A stretch of 40,914 bases of DNA from CAZDHT01 sp964505325 (GCA_964505325.1 CAZDHT010000013.1:1-40914); one strand, 5' to 3'; positions 33,343 to 40,914 are shown, counted from the first letter of the stretch. Translations and numbers: made by a program. The notes: a model not told the origin generated them from the sequence alone.

Positions 33343-34938
33343 TCACTTGGCGGACGTGCCGATGACCCGGGGCTTCAGCTTGGCCGCCCAGGGCTTCAGC
33401 AGCTTTTGTATGTTGTCCCAGTAGGGCTCGTACTTCTTCGGCTTCGGCGGGCGGAGGGTGTAGCAGTTGACATTGACGCCGCACTCCCTGCGCGGTATCG
33501 AGCGGACGATATTGAGGATGCGGCCGGCGCCGGCCTTGCGCCACTCGTACGGGTGGGTGCCGCCGACCAGCTCGCTCCAGTACATGTCGCCAACGCCGCT
33601 CCGCACTCTGATGCCCGGTCCGGCGTTCGCGCTCGGGAAGCTGACGATCACGTGGAACGCGTGCCGCGGCAGGTTGTGGTACGCCGGCCCGGCCCAGTAG
33701 ACGTAGTACTGCGTCTCGGCGGGGGTCGCGTTGCGGCCGTGGCCGACCCGCTGCTCGAGCACGCGGTACAGGATCGGCTCGCCGTCGCCCGGCTTCTCGT
33801 CGACCGGCTTCGCCAGCGAGTTCGCATCGGAGAGGGTCACGGTGTTCTCCACGCCGTTCTCCAGCACGGTCACCGCGTAGTAGCTCTTGCCCGGCACCCG
33901 GGGATGGTGTACGTACAGCCCGGTGTGGAGCGGGAGCTGCTCGCCGGTCCACTCGGGCAGGTTCTTGTGCGTGCCGCCCGGCTTGAGCTTGCCGTCGGGC
34001 GGATTCTTGATAACGTAACGCGGCACGATCACGCTCGGCCGCAGGCCGGTCCAGTTCTCGCCGCGACAGGTGTGCTCGTGGATGCGGCCGTCGTAGCCGC
34101 TGAGCGAATAGGTCTCGTCGACCCACTCCGCCTCGGCCAAGTTCGCGGCGGTGATCGGCTTCGTGTGGCGGTAGATCCGGTACCACACCGCTCGCCGCGG
34201 AATGCTCTTCAGCTTCCACCACGTGTGCGTCATCTTGGGGAACGCCTTGATGAACGTGGTCTCGAACTCCTTCCACGTCACCGGGTCCTTCGTGATGAGC
34301 TTGTCGATCTCGGTCCAGGTGATGAACGTCTGCCCCTTGCGATGGACCGCCCGGATGTTCGTCGGCTGCGCGGGCAGCACCCCGGCCGGCTTGCCCTCGT
34401 ACCGGATCTCGAGCGTCGACTGCCAGTGGACCCAGTAGACGAAGTCCTTGACGAGGAAGCCGAGGTTAGGCCGCTTCCCGGCGACCCACTCCTGGACGAC
34501 CTTCGTCACGTCGAACGAGCGGAAGCGTGGCGGCTCGAGTTCGAGCGGCTTGGGGTCGGGCGCCGGCACCCCGTCGGCGCCATTGTGCAGCGGGTAGATG
34601 AGGACCGGCCGCGTGGGCGAGAACTCGCCGTGGATGCGGAGCGGGTCGTAGTAGCCCGGCTCCATGTACGCGCGACTGTTCACGGTCAGCTTCGGCTTGT
34701 CGGTCGACATCCGCAGCGACGCCTGGTAGATGCGTGTGCCGGGCTTGATCTGCGACAGGTCGTAGCGGAGCACGGTCGGGCCCTTGCCGTCGTGCTCGCA
34801 CGTCATCGTGCGGTGGCGGCACTTCTTCTGGCTGCCCCACCACTCGACCGCCATCTGGCCGCGGCCTTCGGCCGACCGGCTCGGCGCCGCACAGCCCAGC
34901 ATCACCACCGCACACAGCCACACCAGGTTCTTCTTCAT
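33343..34938 (-). CDS. Secreted DNRLRE-domain protein with fibronectin-like region
   Basis: 531 residues, ATG at 34938 with GGAGGG six bases upstream. The signal peptide is KKNLVWLCAVVMLGCAAPSR; the LGC could be a lipobox, making it a possible lipoprotein. Residues ~28-175 form a DNRLRE beta-sandwich: TVLRYDLSQIKPGTRIYQAS, then FRSFDVTKVVQEWVAGKRPN and LGFLVKDF, the family's 'DVT..V..W..G..pN.Gfll' signature. A fibronectin-like strand set follows (VHRKGQTFITWTEIDK). The rest, up to the Lys/Pro-rich C-terminus, is not assigned. DNRLRE domains are found on extracellular and surface proteins of polysaccharide users. The gene is divergent from the sigma factor gene, with 157 bp between the starts. 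Confidence 0.78.
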   Translation of the reverse strand: MKKNLVWLCAVVMLGCAAPSRSAEGRGQMAVEWWGSQKKCRHRTMTCEHDGKGPTVLRYDLSQIKPGTRIYQASLRMSTDKPKLTVNSRAYMEPGYYDPLRIHGEFSPTRPVLIYPLHNGADGVPAPDPKPLELEPPRFRSFDVTKVVQEWVAGKRPNLGFLVKDFVYWVHWQSTLEIRYEGKPAGVLPAQPTNIRAVHRKGQTFITWTEIDKLITKDPVTWKEFETTFIKAFPKMTHTWWKLKSIPRRAVWYRIYRHTKPITAANLAEAEWVDETYSLSGYDGRIHEHTCRGENWTGLRPSVIVPRYVIKNPPDGKLKPGGTHKNLPEWTGEQLPLHTGLYVHHPRVPGKSYYAVTVLENGVENTVTLSDANSLAKPVDEKPGDGEPILYRVLEQRVGHGRNATPAETQYYVYWAGPAYHNLPRHAFHVIVSFPSANAGPGIRVRSGVGDMYWSELVGGTHPYEWRKAGAGRILNIVRSIPRRECGVNVNCYTLRPPKPKKYEPYWDNIQKLLKPWAAKLKPRVIGTSAK

Positions 34939-35095
34939 TGGGATTCCCTCCGACCGGGGTTGCGTCTCGCCCGGGCATTCTAGTTCGTGGCGCGGCACAG
35001 GGCAAGCGCTGGCACCGCCGAGAAAAAAACCGGATTTCTTGCACCCTTTCGGGTCGCCGGCGCCATATATTCTCAGGTGGTACGAGGAGCCTACG

Positions 35096-35629
35096 ATGCG
35101 TCGCGATGAGCTGACCGCGCTGATCCGAACCCACCAGGCCGAGCTGTACCGATACCTCCGCTACCTCGGGGCCGATCGCAGCTCGGCCGAGGACCTCGTA
35201 CAGGAGACGTTTCTGGCCGCCTTACAGAGCGACGTAGACCTGGAGCCAGGCGCCTCGGCCGCTGCCGCGTGGCTGCGCGGCGTCGCACGCAACCTGTTCC
35301 TGCAATGGTGCCGGCGGAACCGGACCAGCCCGGTCCGCATCGACAGCGAGACGGTCGAACGGGCCGAGGCGGCCTGGCACTCCGTCTTCCTGCGCGGCGG
35401 CGACGGATTCGACTACGTCGAGGCGCTGCGGAAGTGCTACGAGGGCCTGCCCGACAGGCAGAGGCGGTTGCTCGACCAGCGCTACGGCAAGAAGATGTCC
35501 CGCGCCCGAATGGCCGAGGCCGCGTCGATGACCGAGAACGGGATCAAGTCGCTGCTGCGGCGAGTTCGGGCGGCGCTGGCCGACTGCATCAAGCGGCGGC
35601 TGAGGCTGGCAGGAGCATCGCGAGGATGA
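35096..35629 (+). CDS. ECF-type RNA polymerase sigma factor
   Basis: 177-residue sigma-70-family factor. Region 2 is LIRTHQAELYRYLRYLGADRSSAEDLVQETFLAAL (residues ~9-43), including the DLVQETF segment that contacts core polymerase and the -10. Region 4 is LRKCYEGLPDRQRRLLDQRY … MSRARMAEAASMTENGIKSLLRRVRAAL (about 112-165), with the HTH for the -35. There is no sigma 3 region, which fits ECF type. The ATG at 35096 has GAGGAG six bases upstream; the much longer open frame upstream is not needed. It overlaps the FecR-like gene (ATGA), the usual sigma/anti-sigma pairing, so the two are probably co-expressed and control each other's activity. Confidence 0.88.
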   Translation: MRRDELTALIRTHQAELYRYLRYLGADRSSAEDLVQETFLAALQSDVDLEPGASAAAAWLRGVARNLFLQWCRRNRTSPVRIDSETVERAEAAWHSVFLRGGDGFDYVEALRKCYEGLPDRQRRLLDQRYGKKMSRARMAEAASMTENGIKSLLRRVRAALADCIKRRLRLAGASRG

Positions 35630-36897
35630 CCGAGCACGAGGACAGACTGATCCGGGTGTTGCTCTGCGAGGTGCTCGGCGGCGAGCGGCCGCCGGACGTT
35701 GCGGAACGTGTCCTGGCCCGGGCGTTCGCTCGGCGGGGGGGCGGGCGGCGCTGGACCGTGCGGGTCGCCGCTGCCGCGGCGCTGGTGATCGTGGTTTCGG
35801 CGGGATGGATCCTTCTGCAAGGCGGGTATCCCGGGCCTCGGATCAGCGGCGACTATCAGGTGGTCGGCGGCGGGCCAGTGCGGCGGGGCACTGTGGTCGC
35901 GACCAGAGGCGGCCGCGCCGAACTCTTCCTCGGGGGCTACTGCCGCGCCGAGATGGCGCCGGGCACCCGGGTACGGATCGTCGGCCGGCCGCGGGCCGAG
36001 AGCCTGGCCTTGCAGCAGGGCACGCTGACCTGCGACGTGGACCGCGCCCGGGGCGCATTCACGGTGACAACCGATGTCGGAACGGCCGAGGTGATTGGAA
36101 CGAAGTTCGAGGTCACGTTGACCGACGAGAAAGGAGGCGAGAAGATGATGGGAAGGCAGATGTTCGTTCGCGTGCTGGTGGGGACGGTGCTGTTGCACGG
36201 TGTCTGGGGCAGCGTCGAGTTGGCCGCCGGCGAAGAGGCGGCCGTCCCGCCGCAGGGCAAGATCTACGCCGGCAAGCCGGTCTACCGCGCCAAGACCCAC
36301 CCTGCGTGGGCCGAGAAGGGGCGGGTCATCGGCCCGGTTCGCCCCGGAGCGCCGGCGTGCAAGGTCGAAGTCGTTAACGCCGCAGGCACGGTCGTCACAT
36401 CGGCGACGCTGGCGAAGGGTGCCAAGGGCTACGAACTCGAGTTCCTCGCGCCGGCGGTCTACACGCTGCGCGTCAGCGCGGCCGGCTTCGCGACGCTCGA
36501 GGTCAAGGGACTCGAGGTGAGGGCCAAGCACGACGTGTCCGTCGCTCTGGAGTTCGATGCGGCGGGCGAGCAGCCCGCGCCCGGAGAGAAGAAGATCCAC
36601 GCGGGCAAGCCGGTGTACCGGGCAAAGAACCATCCGGCGTGGGCGGAGAAAGGCCGGATCATCGGGCCCATCCGGCCGGGGGCCCCGGCGTGCAAGATCG
36701 AGGCGGTTGGCGCCGCAGGCGCCGTCGTGAAGTCGGCGACGCTGGCGAAAGGCGCCAAAGGCTACGAGCTCGGGTTCCTGGCGCCGGGCGCATACACGTT
36801 GCGCGTCACCGCCGAGGGCTACCCGAAACTTGAGGTCAAGGGCCTCGAGGTCCGGGCCAAGCACGACGTCTCCGTCGCTATTGAGTTCGGGAACTGA
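35626..36897 (+). CDS. FecR-domain anti-sigma/sensor protein with duplicated C-terminal domain
   Basis: 423 residues. The short cytoplasmic N-terminus (1-44) would bind the sigma factor. One transmembrane segment spans ~45-65 (VRVAAAAALVIVVSAGWILL). A periplasmic FecR domain occupies ~72-208: RAELFLGGYCRAEMAPGTRV, GAFTVTTDVGTAEVIGTKFE, and LVGTVLLHGVWGSVELAAGE, the family's 'G.V.v…l.aGe' ending. Residues 211-310 and 322-421 are a tandem duplication, 81 of 100 residues identical, of a beta-sandwich ending YTLRVSAAGFATLEVKGLEV. It resembles carboxypeptidase-regulatory (transthyretin-like) domains and carries an extra conserved AGKPVYRAK-x-HPAWAEKG motif. The gene overlaps the sigma gene by four bases. 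A sugar- or surface-sensing role is inference. Confidence 0.82.
   Translation: MTEHEDRLIRVLLCEVLGGERPPDVAERVLARAFARRGGGRRWTVRVAAAAALVIVVSAGWILLQGGYPGPRISGDYQVVGGGPVRRGTVVATRGGRAELFLGGYCRAEMAPGTRVRIVGRPRAESLALQQGTLTCDVDRARGAFTVTTDVGTAEVIGTKFEVTLTDEKGGEKMMGRQMFVRVLVGTVLLHGVWGSVELAAGEEAAVPPQGKIYAGKPVYRAKTHPAWAEKGRVIGPVRPGAPACKVEVVNAAGTVVTSATLAKGAKGYELEFLAPAVYTLRVSAAGFATLEVKGLEVRAKHDVSVALEFDAAGEQPAPGEKKIHAGKPVYRAKNHPAWAEKGRIIGPIRPGAPACKIEAVGAAGAVVKSATLAKGAKGYELGFLAPGAYTLRVTAEGYPKLEVKGLEVRAKHDVSVAIEFGN
36256..36888 (+). repeat. Tandem intragenic duplication in the FecR-like gene
   Basis: Bases 36256-36555 and 36589-36888 encode the two 100-residue copies; they are joined by an 11-residue linker. 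The copies differ at 19 residues, mostly conservative changes (Val/Ile, Ser/Thr, Phe/Tyr), so selection appears to have kept both. Confidence 0.85.
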
Positions 36898-36924
36898 ACG
36901 CCCGGCGCGAGGGCGGGCAGACCC

Positions 36925-37025
36925 AACCACGAGGACACGAAGGGCACGAAAACGCACAAAGGGGCCGGCCGGCCGCCGGCTGGCCGTCCCTTCGCGTTCC
37001 CTGGTGTCCTTGGTGCCTTTGTGGT
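36925..37025. terminator. Long inverted repeat between converging genes
   Basis: The left arm (36925-36960) starts AACCACGAGGACACGAAGGG and the right arm (36988-37025) ends CTTGGTGCCTTTGTGGT. They are imperfect reverse complements around a GGCCGGCC-rich centre. This 'ACCACGAAGGACACGAAGG' palindrome is a common dispersed intergenic element in environmental genomes. Here it sits between the FecR-like gene (stop 36897) and the GH4 gene (stop at 37034, opposite strand) and could act as a two-way terminator. Confidence 0.6.
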
Positions 37026-37033
37026 CAGGCCCC

Positions 37034-38389
37034 TCATCCCCCCGGATAGAACTGCGGGAGCCAGGCGCGGTGGGCCTCGAAGAGCTCGTCGATGACCTTC
37101 TCGATGATGTCGAGGTCGCGGTGCGCGGGGTGCGCCATCGCGGCCTGGAGCACGAGCCGCCGGTCGCCCGAGACCGCCGCGTCCACGGTCAGCTTCGCGA
37201 ACGCATACGCGTCGCGCACCATCCCCTCGACGCTGAACGGTAGGGCGCCCGCGTTGATGGGCACCGGCCCGTCGCTCGTCATCGTGGCGCCGACCTCGAC
37301 GACCGCCTCGGCCGGCAGGTTTGGCACCGTGCCGTTGTTGACCACGTTGACCGTCTCGAGGGTCCGCGTGTCGTTGGCGATGGCGTGGACGGCGCCGATG
37401 GCCTGGTCGCCATGCGCCGCGTCCTCCTCGTCGTGCGCGGCGATCAACGCCGCGCCTGCGTCGAGCTGCCGCTGAATCTCCGCGCGCTTCTGCGCGCCCA
37501 GGTCCTGGAGCCACGTCGACCGGTGCTCGAAGCTCGGGTCGAGATGAATCTCCTGCAGCTTGCGCAGGTTGTAGTAGTACCGCGCGTAGTAGACCGAGCC
37601 GGGCAGGATGCCGTAATACTTGTAGAGCCTGCACGCGTCCGCCTCGACTACGTTCAGCAGCGGGTTGCCGTCGATGGGCTCGTAGCCCGCCGCGCCGGAG
37701 AGGTCGGCGTTGTCGATCAACTCGTCCATGATCTCGTACAGGTCGCGGCCCCGGTGTTCGAGCCGGAGGCACCAGGTGTGGTGGTTGACGCCGGCGGTGT
37801 AGGCATCGATCTCGTGGGCCCGGCTGGTCGGGATCTTGAGCAACTTGGCGGCGAGCCACTTGACGCCCCACACGCCGTCGCACAGGCCGAGCGTCCGCTC
37901 GTGCCCGGCGCGGATGCTCGCGTCGCAGACCATGTTCGTCGGGTTCGTGTAGTTGATCAGCCACGCCTTGGGGCACTTGCGTTGGATCGCTTCCGCGATC
38001 TTGACCACGTGCGGGATGCAGCGCAACGCCATGAACACGCCGCCGACGCCGACGGTCTCGATGCCGAGCTCGCCGTACTTCTCGGGAATCGTCTCGTCGA
38101 GGTAACGACATTCCAGCCCGCCGGGGCGGATGACCGACAGCACGAAGTCCGCGCCGTCGAGCGCCTGCTCGAGGTCCATCGTGTACGAGAACGTGAGCGG
38201 GATGTTCCCGTTCTTCGCGCCGGCCTGGCCCCACTCGCACATCTGCTTGACAGTCGGCTCGTTGATGTCGTGCAGGACCACGTCGCTGCGGGCGAGGCCG
38301 CCGTCTTTCGCGTGACGGGCCAGACTGGCGAACATCGACGTCATGTACGCCGACCCGCCGCCGATGATGCACATCTTCACCCCGGGCAT
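37034..38389 (-). CDS. Glycoside hydrolase family 4-type enzyme (NAD/Mn-dependent)
   Basis: 451-residue cytoplasmic enzyme. GH4 enzymes (alpha-glucosidase AglA, alpha-galactosidase MelA, 6-phospho-glycosidases, alpha-galacturonidase) cleave by NAD-assisted oxidation and elimination. The N-terminal Rossmann loop reads CIIGGGSAYM (residues 7-16). NYTNPTN (146-152) binds sugar and cofactor. The metal ligands fit Cys170 (LGLCDG) and a His in GVNHHTW (200-206). NNGTVPNLPAEAVVEV marks the C-terminal family block. Which glycoside it uses is not readable; an alpha-galacturonidase-type activity would suit the pectin theme but is a guess. The ATG at 38389 is preceded by AAGGAAGGG; the longer frame lacks a ribosome site and runs into the transposase element 15 bases upstream. 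Confidence 0.87.
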   Translation of the reverse strand: MPGVKMCIIGGGSAYMTSMFASLARHAKDGGLARSDVVLHDINEPTVKQMCEWGQAGAKNGNIPLTFSYTMDLEQALDGADFVLSVIRPGGLECRYLDETIPEKYGELGIETVGVGGVFMALRCIPHVVKIAEAIQRKCPKAWLINYTNPTNMVCDASIRAGHERTLGLCDGVWGVKWLAAKLLKIPTSRAHEIDAYTAGVNHHTWCLRLEHRGRDLYEIMDELIDNADLSGAAGYEPIDGNPLLNVVEADACRLYKYYGILPGSVYYARYYYNLRKLQEIHLDPSFEHRSTWLQDLGAQKRAEIQRQLDAGAALIAAHDEEDAAHGDQAIGAVHAIANDTRTLETVNVVNNGTVPNLPAEAVVEVGATMTSDGPVPINAGALPFSVEGMVRDAYAFAKLTVDAAVSGDRRLVLQAAMAHPAHRDLDIIEKVIDELFEAHRAWLPQFYPGG

Positions 38390-38465
38390 TTCCCTTCCTT
38401 TCAGTGTGCCTGTCACACTGCTCCGATGGAACGTCCTGTGCAGGCATGGCTTACGCCGTCGCATG

Positions 38466-39194
38466 TCAATTCGGCCGCTGACGGCCGCCGAGTCTGGGCT
38501 CAACGCATACGGCGGATGACCCGTCATCTGCGGTGAGAGTCTCTCTTCTCAGCCATGCTCCGCGCTGGGTCAGGCCGAACTTCTTCTCCATTCCATCGAC
38601 GAAACGCGGCGAGCCCACGAAGTACTTGGTGGCCAGCGAGATGGCGGGCCTGCCCGCCTCCTCCTCCAGGAATCTGGCGTAGGAGCGATAGCGCGCCGCG
38701 GCGTCGGCGCCGCTGGCGAGGTAAAAGGGATGAAAGTCCAGGACCGCCGGATTCTCGTCTCGCAACGCCCGGTGGCCGCACCAGCGGTACTCGAGCGGGG
38801 TCGCCACCATCTGTGCGCGAACGGGATTCAGGTCCAAATACGCCATAGAACGCCAGAAATAGGTGTTTCCCTCGATGATCGTGCTTCGGAAGCGTCCCTC
38901 CCACAGGTGCCCGTGGCGGCCGGCGAACTTGTTGAAGCGGCGGCTGAACGAACTGCTGATCCAGTGCATGGTTTTTGAGAGCGTGTCGTCGCGGCCGACC
39001 TGGAAGACCATGTGGACGTGGTTCGTCATCAGGCAATAGTTGTAGAGCGCGAGCGGGAAGCGTTTCCGCGCCTCCTGGATGATGTCCAGAAACAGTTGCA
39101 GCGAGGGCACGTTGAACAGAAACTCGCGGTTGTTGCAGCGCAGGGTGACGTGATGGAGGGCGTGTGCGTAAGTGAATCGAGGCGGTCGCGACAT
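38466..39194 (-). CDS. REP-associated tyrosine transposase (Y1_Tnp, IS200-like)
   Basis: 242-residue HUH single-strand transposase. The metal-binding HUH motif is His59-Val-His61 in YCLMTNHVHMVFQ. GRHGHLWEGRFRS (residues 92-104) and MAYLDLNPVRA (117-127) are the diagnostic RAYT blocks; Tyr119 is the likely nucleophile. The N-terminus RPPRFTYAHALHHVTLRCNN is the usual opening. Length is normal and no frameshift is evident, so it may be active. The ATG at 39194 has AGGAGG five bases upstream. It has its own promoter at 39251-39223 and flanking hairpins. RAYTs process REP hairpins, and this one probably acts on the 19-bp ends. Confidence 0.88.
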   Translation of the reverse strand: MSRPPRFTYAHALHHVTLRCNNREFLFNVPSLQLFLDIIQEARKRFPLALYNYCLMTNHVHMVFQVGRDDTLSKTMHWISSSFSRRFNKFAGRHGHLWEGRFRSTIIEGNTYFWRSMAYLDLNPVRAQMVATPLEYRWCGHRALRDENPAVLDFHPFYLASGADAAARYRSYARFLEEEAGRPAISLATKYFVGSPRFVDGMEKKFGLTQRGAWLRRETLTADDGSSAVCVEPRLGGRQRPN

Positions 39195-39222
39195 CCGTTC
39201 CTCCTGCAAGACCAACATACGA

Positions 39223-39251
39223 AGTATAGCTCAATCTGGGGCGAATTGCAA
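39223..39251 (-). promoter_or_regulatory. Promoter of the transposase gene
   Basis: On the minus strand, TTGCAA (39251-39246), 17 bases, then TATACT (39228-39223), 28 bases before the ATG at 39194. Confidence 0.55.
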
Positions 39252-39330
39252 GCCGGTTTCGTAAGTAGATGCCATTGAGGAGGATATGACTGAGCAGTGT
39301 GACAGGCACAGCGGTGCAGCGGTGCAGCCG

Positions 39331-40680
39331 CTAGACCTCCAGACTCAGACTTCCGACCGCATACCAGCCGTCGTCCTCGGCCTCGTCGACCGCGAGTCGG
39401 ATCGCCGGCTCGCGCGTGTTCGGATCGACCAGCGCCAGGTGCACGTCGTACTCACCCGGCGCGATGTCGCCAGGCAGCGCAAGCTGCACAGCTTCGTCAC
39501 GACGTCCCGGCAGCCACCCTCTCACCGACATGTCCGTACGGACAATCCGTTCGCCGCCGCTCCCACGCAGCCGGAACGCCAACACGTGGTCGCGATACGG
39601 CGGTGCGACGCCGACGTTTTCCCATTCCATCTTGATCGGCACCGTCTCGCCGGCCTTCGCACTCTCGGGATACTCGATCGAACGAATGGCCAGCCGGTAG
39701 CCGAGCCTCTTGAGAAACTCCTCGATCTCGGGCCGGGCTTCCGGCGGGACAGCGGCGGACTTGTTGTTCAGGTACGACCCGTGAAGGTCGAGGCCGTACT
39801 TGAAGATGTGGCAGACGTCCCAGCCCTCGTTGACCCACTTGCGGACGTCCCAGCACGACTCCCACGCGACGGGCGCGGTCTTCCAGGCATCCTCCGCGCC
39901 CGCCTCGGCGATCCGCTGCCGGTAGCAGTGCTCCATGTGGTTCCACGTATCCGAGAACCCGCCCATGTCGCCGAGGCAGTCGGCCCGCCAGCCGACGCCG
40001 TGTTCGGCGCAGCGCTTCATCCCCTCCGTGTCGCCGATCAGGTACACCATCGGCTGGCTGGGAAAGGCGCGTCGCCAGGCGTCGTTGACCCTGCGGCATG
40101 TTTCGGGCGACGGAATCTGGTAGCCCGTGCCGGACATGTGCCACTCGCCCCACAGGCCGACCGTGCCGACGTCGACGAGGTCGAGGTCGGGGTGGCCGTC
40201 GTACCGGGCGCCCAGCTCGGCAATGAAGCGGAAGTGCTCCTTCTGGAACATCGCCGAGTCCATTTCCGGCGACCAGTGCCAGTCGGGCGGAGCGTGGTTG
40301 GGCGCGTCGTGGTACGGAACGTCCGGCGTCTTCGCCTTCTTCGGCCAGGTCTTGCGGCGGCCGTAGGTGTATTCGAACCCGGGGCAGCCGACGTCGCGGA
40401 GCCACTTCGGGCAACCGGGCGTGTCGCCCGTGCTGCAGCACATCACGCGGAACGCGAGCTTTTGCCCGGCGGCGTGCGCTTTGGCCAGATGGTCGTCGAT
40501 CAGCTCGAACCGGACCTCGCCATCGGCCGGCTCGAGCTGGGACCAGTAGTATCGGAAGTATGCCACTGTGCTGGGCAGGCCATCCAGCGCGGGGTCTTCG
40601 TCCGCGAAGTGATGGAACGTCTGCCAGCCCATCCCCGGGTTGGCCAACAACTCCTCGGACATGGTGAAATCCGTGTGCAC
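39331..40680 (-). CDS. DUF4832-domain glycosidase-like protein
   Basis: 449 residues from the GTG at 40680, which has GGAGAG five bases upstream; ATG at 40662 is an alternative. No signal peptide is seen. Residues ~10-330 form a glycosidase-like TIM barrel: NPGMGWQTFHHF, TVAYFRYYWSQLEPADGEVRFE (split by function: the 'YFR..W..lEP..G' opening of beta-galactosidase-like barrels), DLVDVGTVGLWGEWHMSG with candidate acid/base Glu in GEWH, and VAWESCWDVRKW. The final ~110 residues (EIEEFLKRLGYRLAIRSIEYPE … DPNTREPAIRLAVDE) are the DUF4832 beta-sandwich. The substrate is unknown. A CTAG-array promoter lies about 120-170 bases upstream. The gene may once have been co-transcribed with the GH4 gene before the transposase element inserted. 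Confidence 0.8.
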   Translation of the reverse strand: MHTDFTMSEELLANPGMGWQTFHHFADEDPALDGLPSTVAYFRYYWSQLEPADGEVRFELIDDHLAKAHAAGQKLAFRVMCCSTGDTPGCPKWLRDVGCPGFEYTYGRRKTWPKKAKTPDVPYHDAPNHAPPDWHWSPEMDSAMFQKEHFRFIAELGARYDGHPDLDLVDVGTVGLWGEWHMSGTGYQIPSPETCRRVNDAWRRAFPSQPMVYLIGDTEGMKRCAEHGVGWRADCLGDMGGFSDTWNHMEHCYRQRIAEAGAEDAWKTAPVAWESCWDVRKWVNEGWDVCHIFKYGLDLHGSYLNNKSAAVPPEARPEIEEFLKRLGYRLAIRSIEYPESAKAGETVPIKMEWENVGVAPPYRDHVLAFRLRGSGGERIVRTDMSVRGWLPGRRDEAVQLALPGDIAPGEYDVHLALVDPNTREPAIRLAVDEAEDDGWYAVGSLSLEV

Positions 40681-40802
40681 TGCTCCTCTCCGCAGATGGA
40701 TACGGCGCGGGTAGTGTAGCGGGGTATGCGGACAATGGCAACAGCAAGGGGGGCGTAGAAACTGCCCCGCTCTCGCGACGCATGTACGTGTTGTGCCTTT
40801 CC

Positions 40803-40847
40803 AGAATACTAGAATACTAGAATACTAGTATTCTAGAAAAGTGTAAA
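40803..40847 (-). promoter_or_regulatory. Second CTAG octamer array with promoter for the DUF4832 gene
   Basis: On the plus strand three exact AGAATACT octamers (40803-40826) are followed by AGTATTCT (40827-40834), making a tandem array that ends in a palindrome. On the minus strand TTTACA (40847-40842), 17 bases, then TATTCT (40824-40819) forms a plausible promoter reading toward the DUF4832 gene. The 22 minus-strand bases 40846-40825 match 19 of 22 with those at 2005-1984, sharing TTACACT and CTAGAAT. Confidence 0.6.
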
Positions 40848-40862
40848 CGCGCGCGCCGTTCT

Positions 40863-40914
40863 GGAGTGGATCCTCTGAACGGGGGGTATTTCGGAGCAGT
40901 CGCCGCCTGCGGCG
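40863..40914 (+). repeat. Dispersed 52-bp repeat, copy 4 (reaches the window edge)
   Basis: Begins GGAGTGGATCCTCTGAACGG and ends CGCCGCCTGCGGCG at the last base of the window. It is 51 of 52 identical to the reverse complement of 9827-9878 and may extend beyond the window. Confidence 0.8.

Larger units (their letters stand above)
38402..39310 (-). mobile_element. REP-associated transposase element with 19-bp inverted ends
   Basis: A perfect 19-bp sequence, TGTGCCTGTCACACTGCTC at 38405-38423, recurs as its exact reverse complement at 39292-39310, enclosing the transposase gene. The left copy also folds on itself: CAGTGTG (38402-38408) pairs with CACACTG (38414-38420) around CCTGT. The right copy folds only through TGTG/CACA. 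Paired REP-like hairpins around a Y1 transposase match the RAYT/REP arrangement. The element sits between the GH4 start (15 bases from the left end) and the DUF4832 stop (20 bases from the right end), all on the minus strand. No target duplication was identified. Confidence 0.7.

Noticed and set aside
34784..35095. N-terminal extension of the sigma factor
   Set aside because: The extension runs antisense to the DNRLRE gene start, has no sigma domain, and the ATG at 35096 has a strong ribosome site.

Overview
This window looks like chromosomal DNA from a high-G+C member of the PVC group, most probably a planctomycete or close relative known from an environmental genome. That is an inference from gene content: a prepilin-like protein with a C-terminal H-x9-DG motif, PQQ-type and NHL-type propellers on large secreted proteins, DNRLRE and DUF4832 proteins, PcRGLX/YetA-like RIFT-barrel proteins, an ECF sigma/FecR pair, many GTG/TTG starts, and hairpin-rich spacers of the 'HGRDARAT' type. 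No rRNA, tRNA or CRISPR array was seen, so no finer placement is offered.

Layout. 0-2 kb: a hairpin array, a URO-D-fold gene on the minus strand, a REP-like inverted repeat and a CTAG-octamer operator/promoter. 2.0-5.7 kb: an island of visibly lower G+C with an ArsR-type regulator, a JAMM (JAB/MPN) metalloprotease, a lipoprotein of 26-residue repeats, and an E2-like (ubiquitin-conjugating fold) protein with a cysteine-rich tail whose gene is cut by one in-frame TGA. 5.8-9.6 kb: a GNAT - AGE-epimerase - secreted RIFT-barrel operon. 9.6-17.5 kb: repeat-rich spacer, a 1022-aa PcRGLX/YetA-like protein, a HEAT/prepilin pair, and a propeller/zinc-hydrolase pair. 17.6-28.2 kb: a palindrome and promoter followed by a compact run of two paralogous ~970-aa propeller proteins, a kelch-like gene broken by one in-frame TAG, and a second PcRGLX/YetA-like protein. 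28.2-32.6 kb: a truncated URO-D copy, an exported methyltransferase-like/PQQ-propeller fusion and a full-length URO-D-like gene. 32.7-36.9 kb: a small membrane protein, a DNRLRE protein (minus strand), and an ECF sigma factor overlapping a FecR protein with a duplicated C-terminal domain. 37.0-40.9 kb (minus strand): a GH4-type glycosidase, a REP-associated transposase element, and a DUF4832 protein behind a second CTAG-octamer promoter.

How the genes fit together. Most of the window suits complex-carbohydrate use: secreted RIFT-barrel proteins and propellers outside or at the envelope, then cytoplasmic sugar handling (AGE-type isomerase, GH4, zinc hydrolase, URO-D-like enzymes). A pectin/rhamnogalacturonan link is suggested by the PL26/YetA relationship but is not proven by sequence. 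The 2.0-5.7 kb island does not fit this theme. A JAMM protease near an E2-like protein with a zinc-binding-type tail recalls bacterial ubiquitin-like conjugation modules, although no E1 or ubiquitin-like gene is visible. It is the most interesting part of the window. Two CTAG arrays, nearly 39 kb apart, share a 22-nt promoter-like block and may mark a small regulon.
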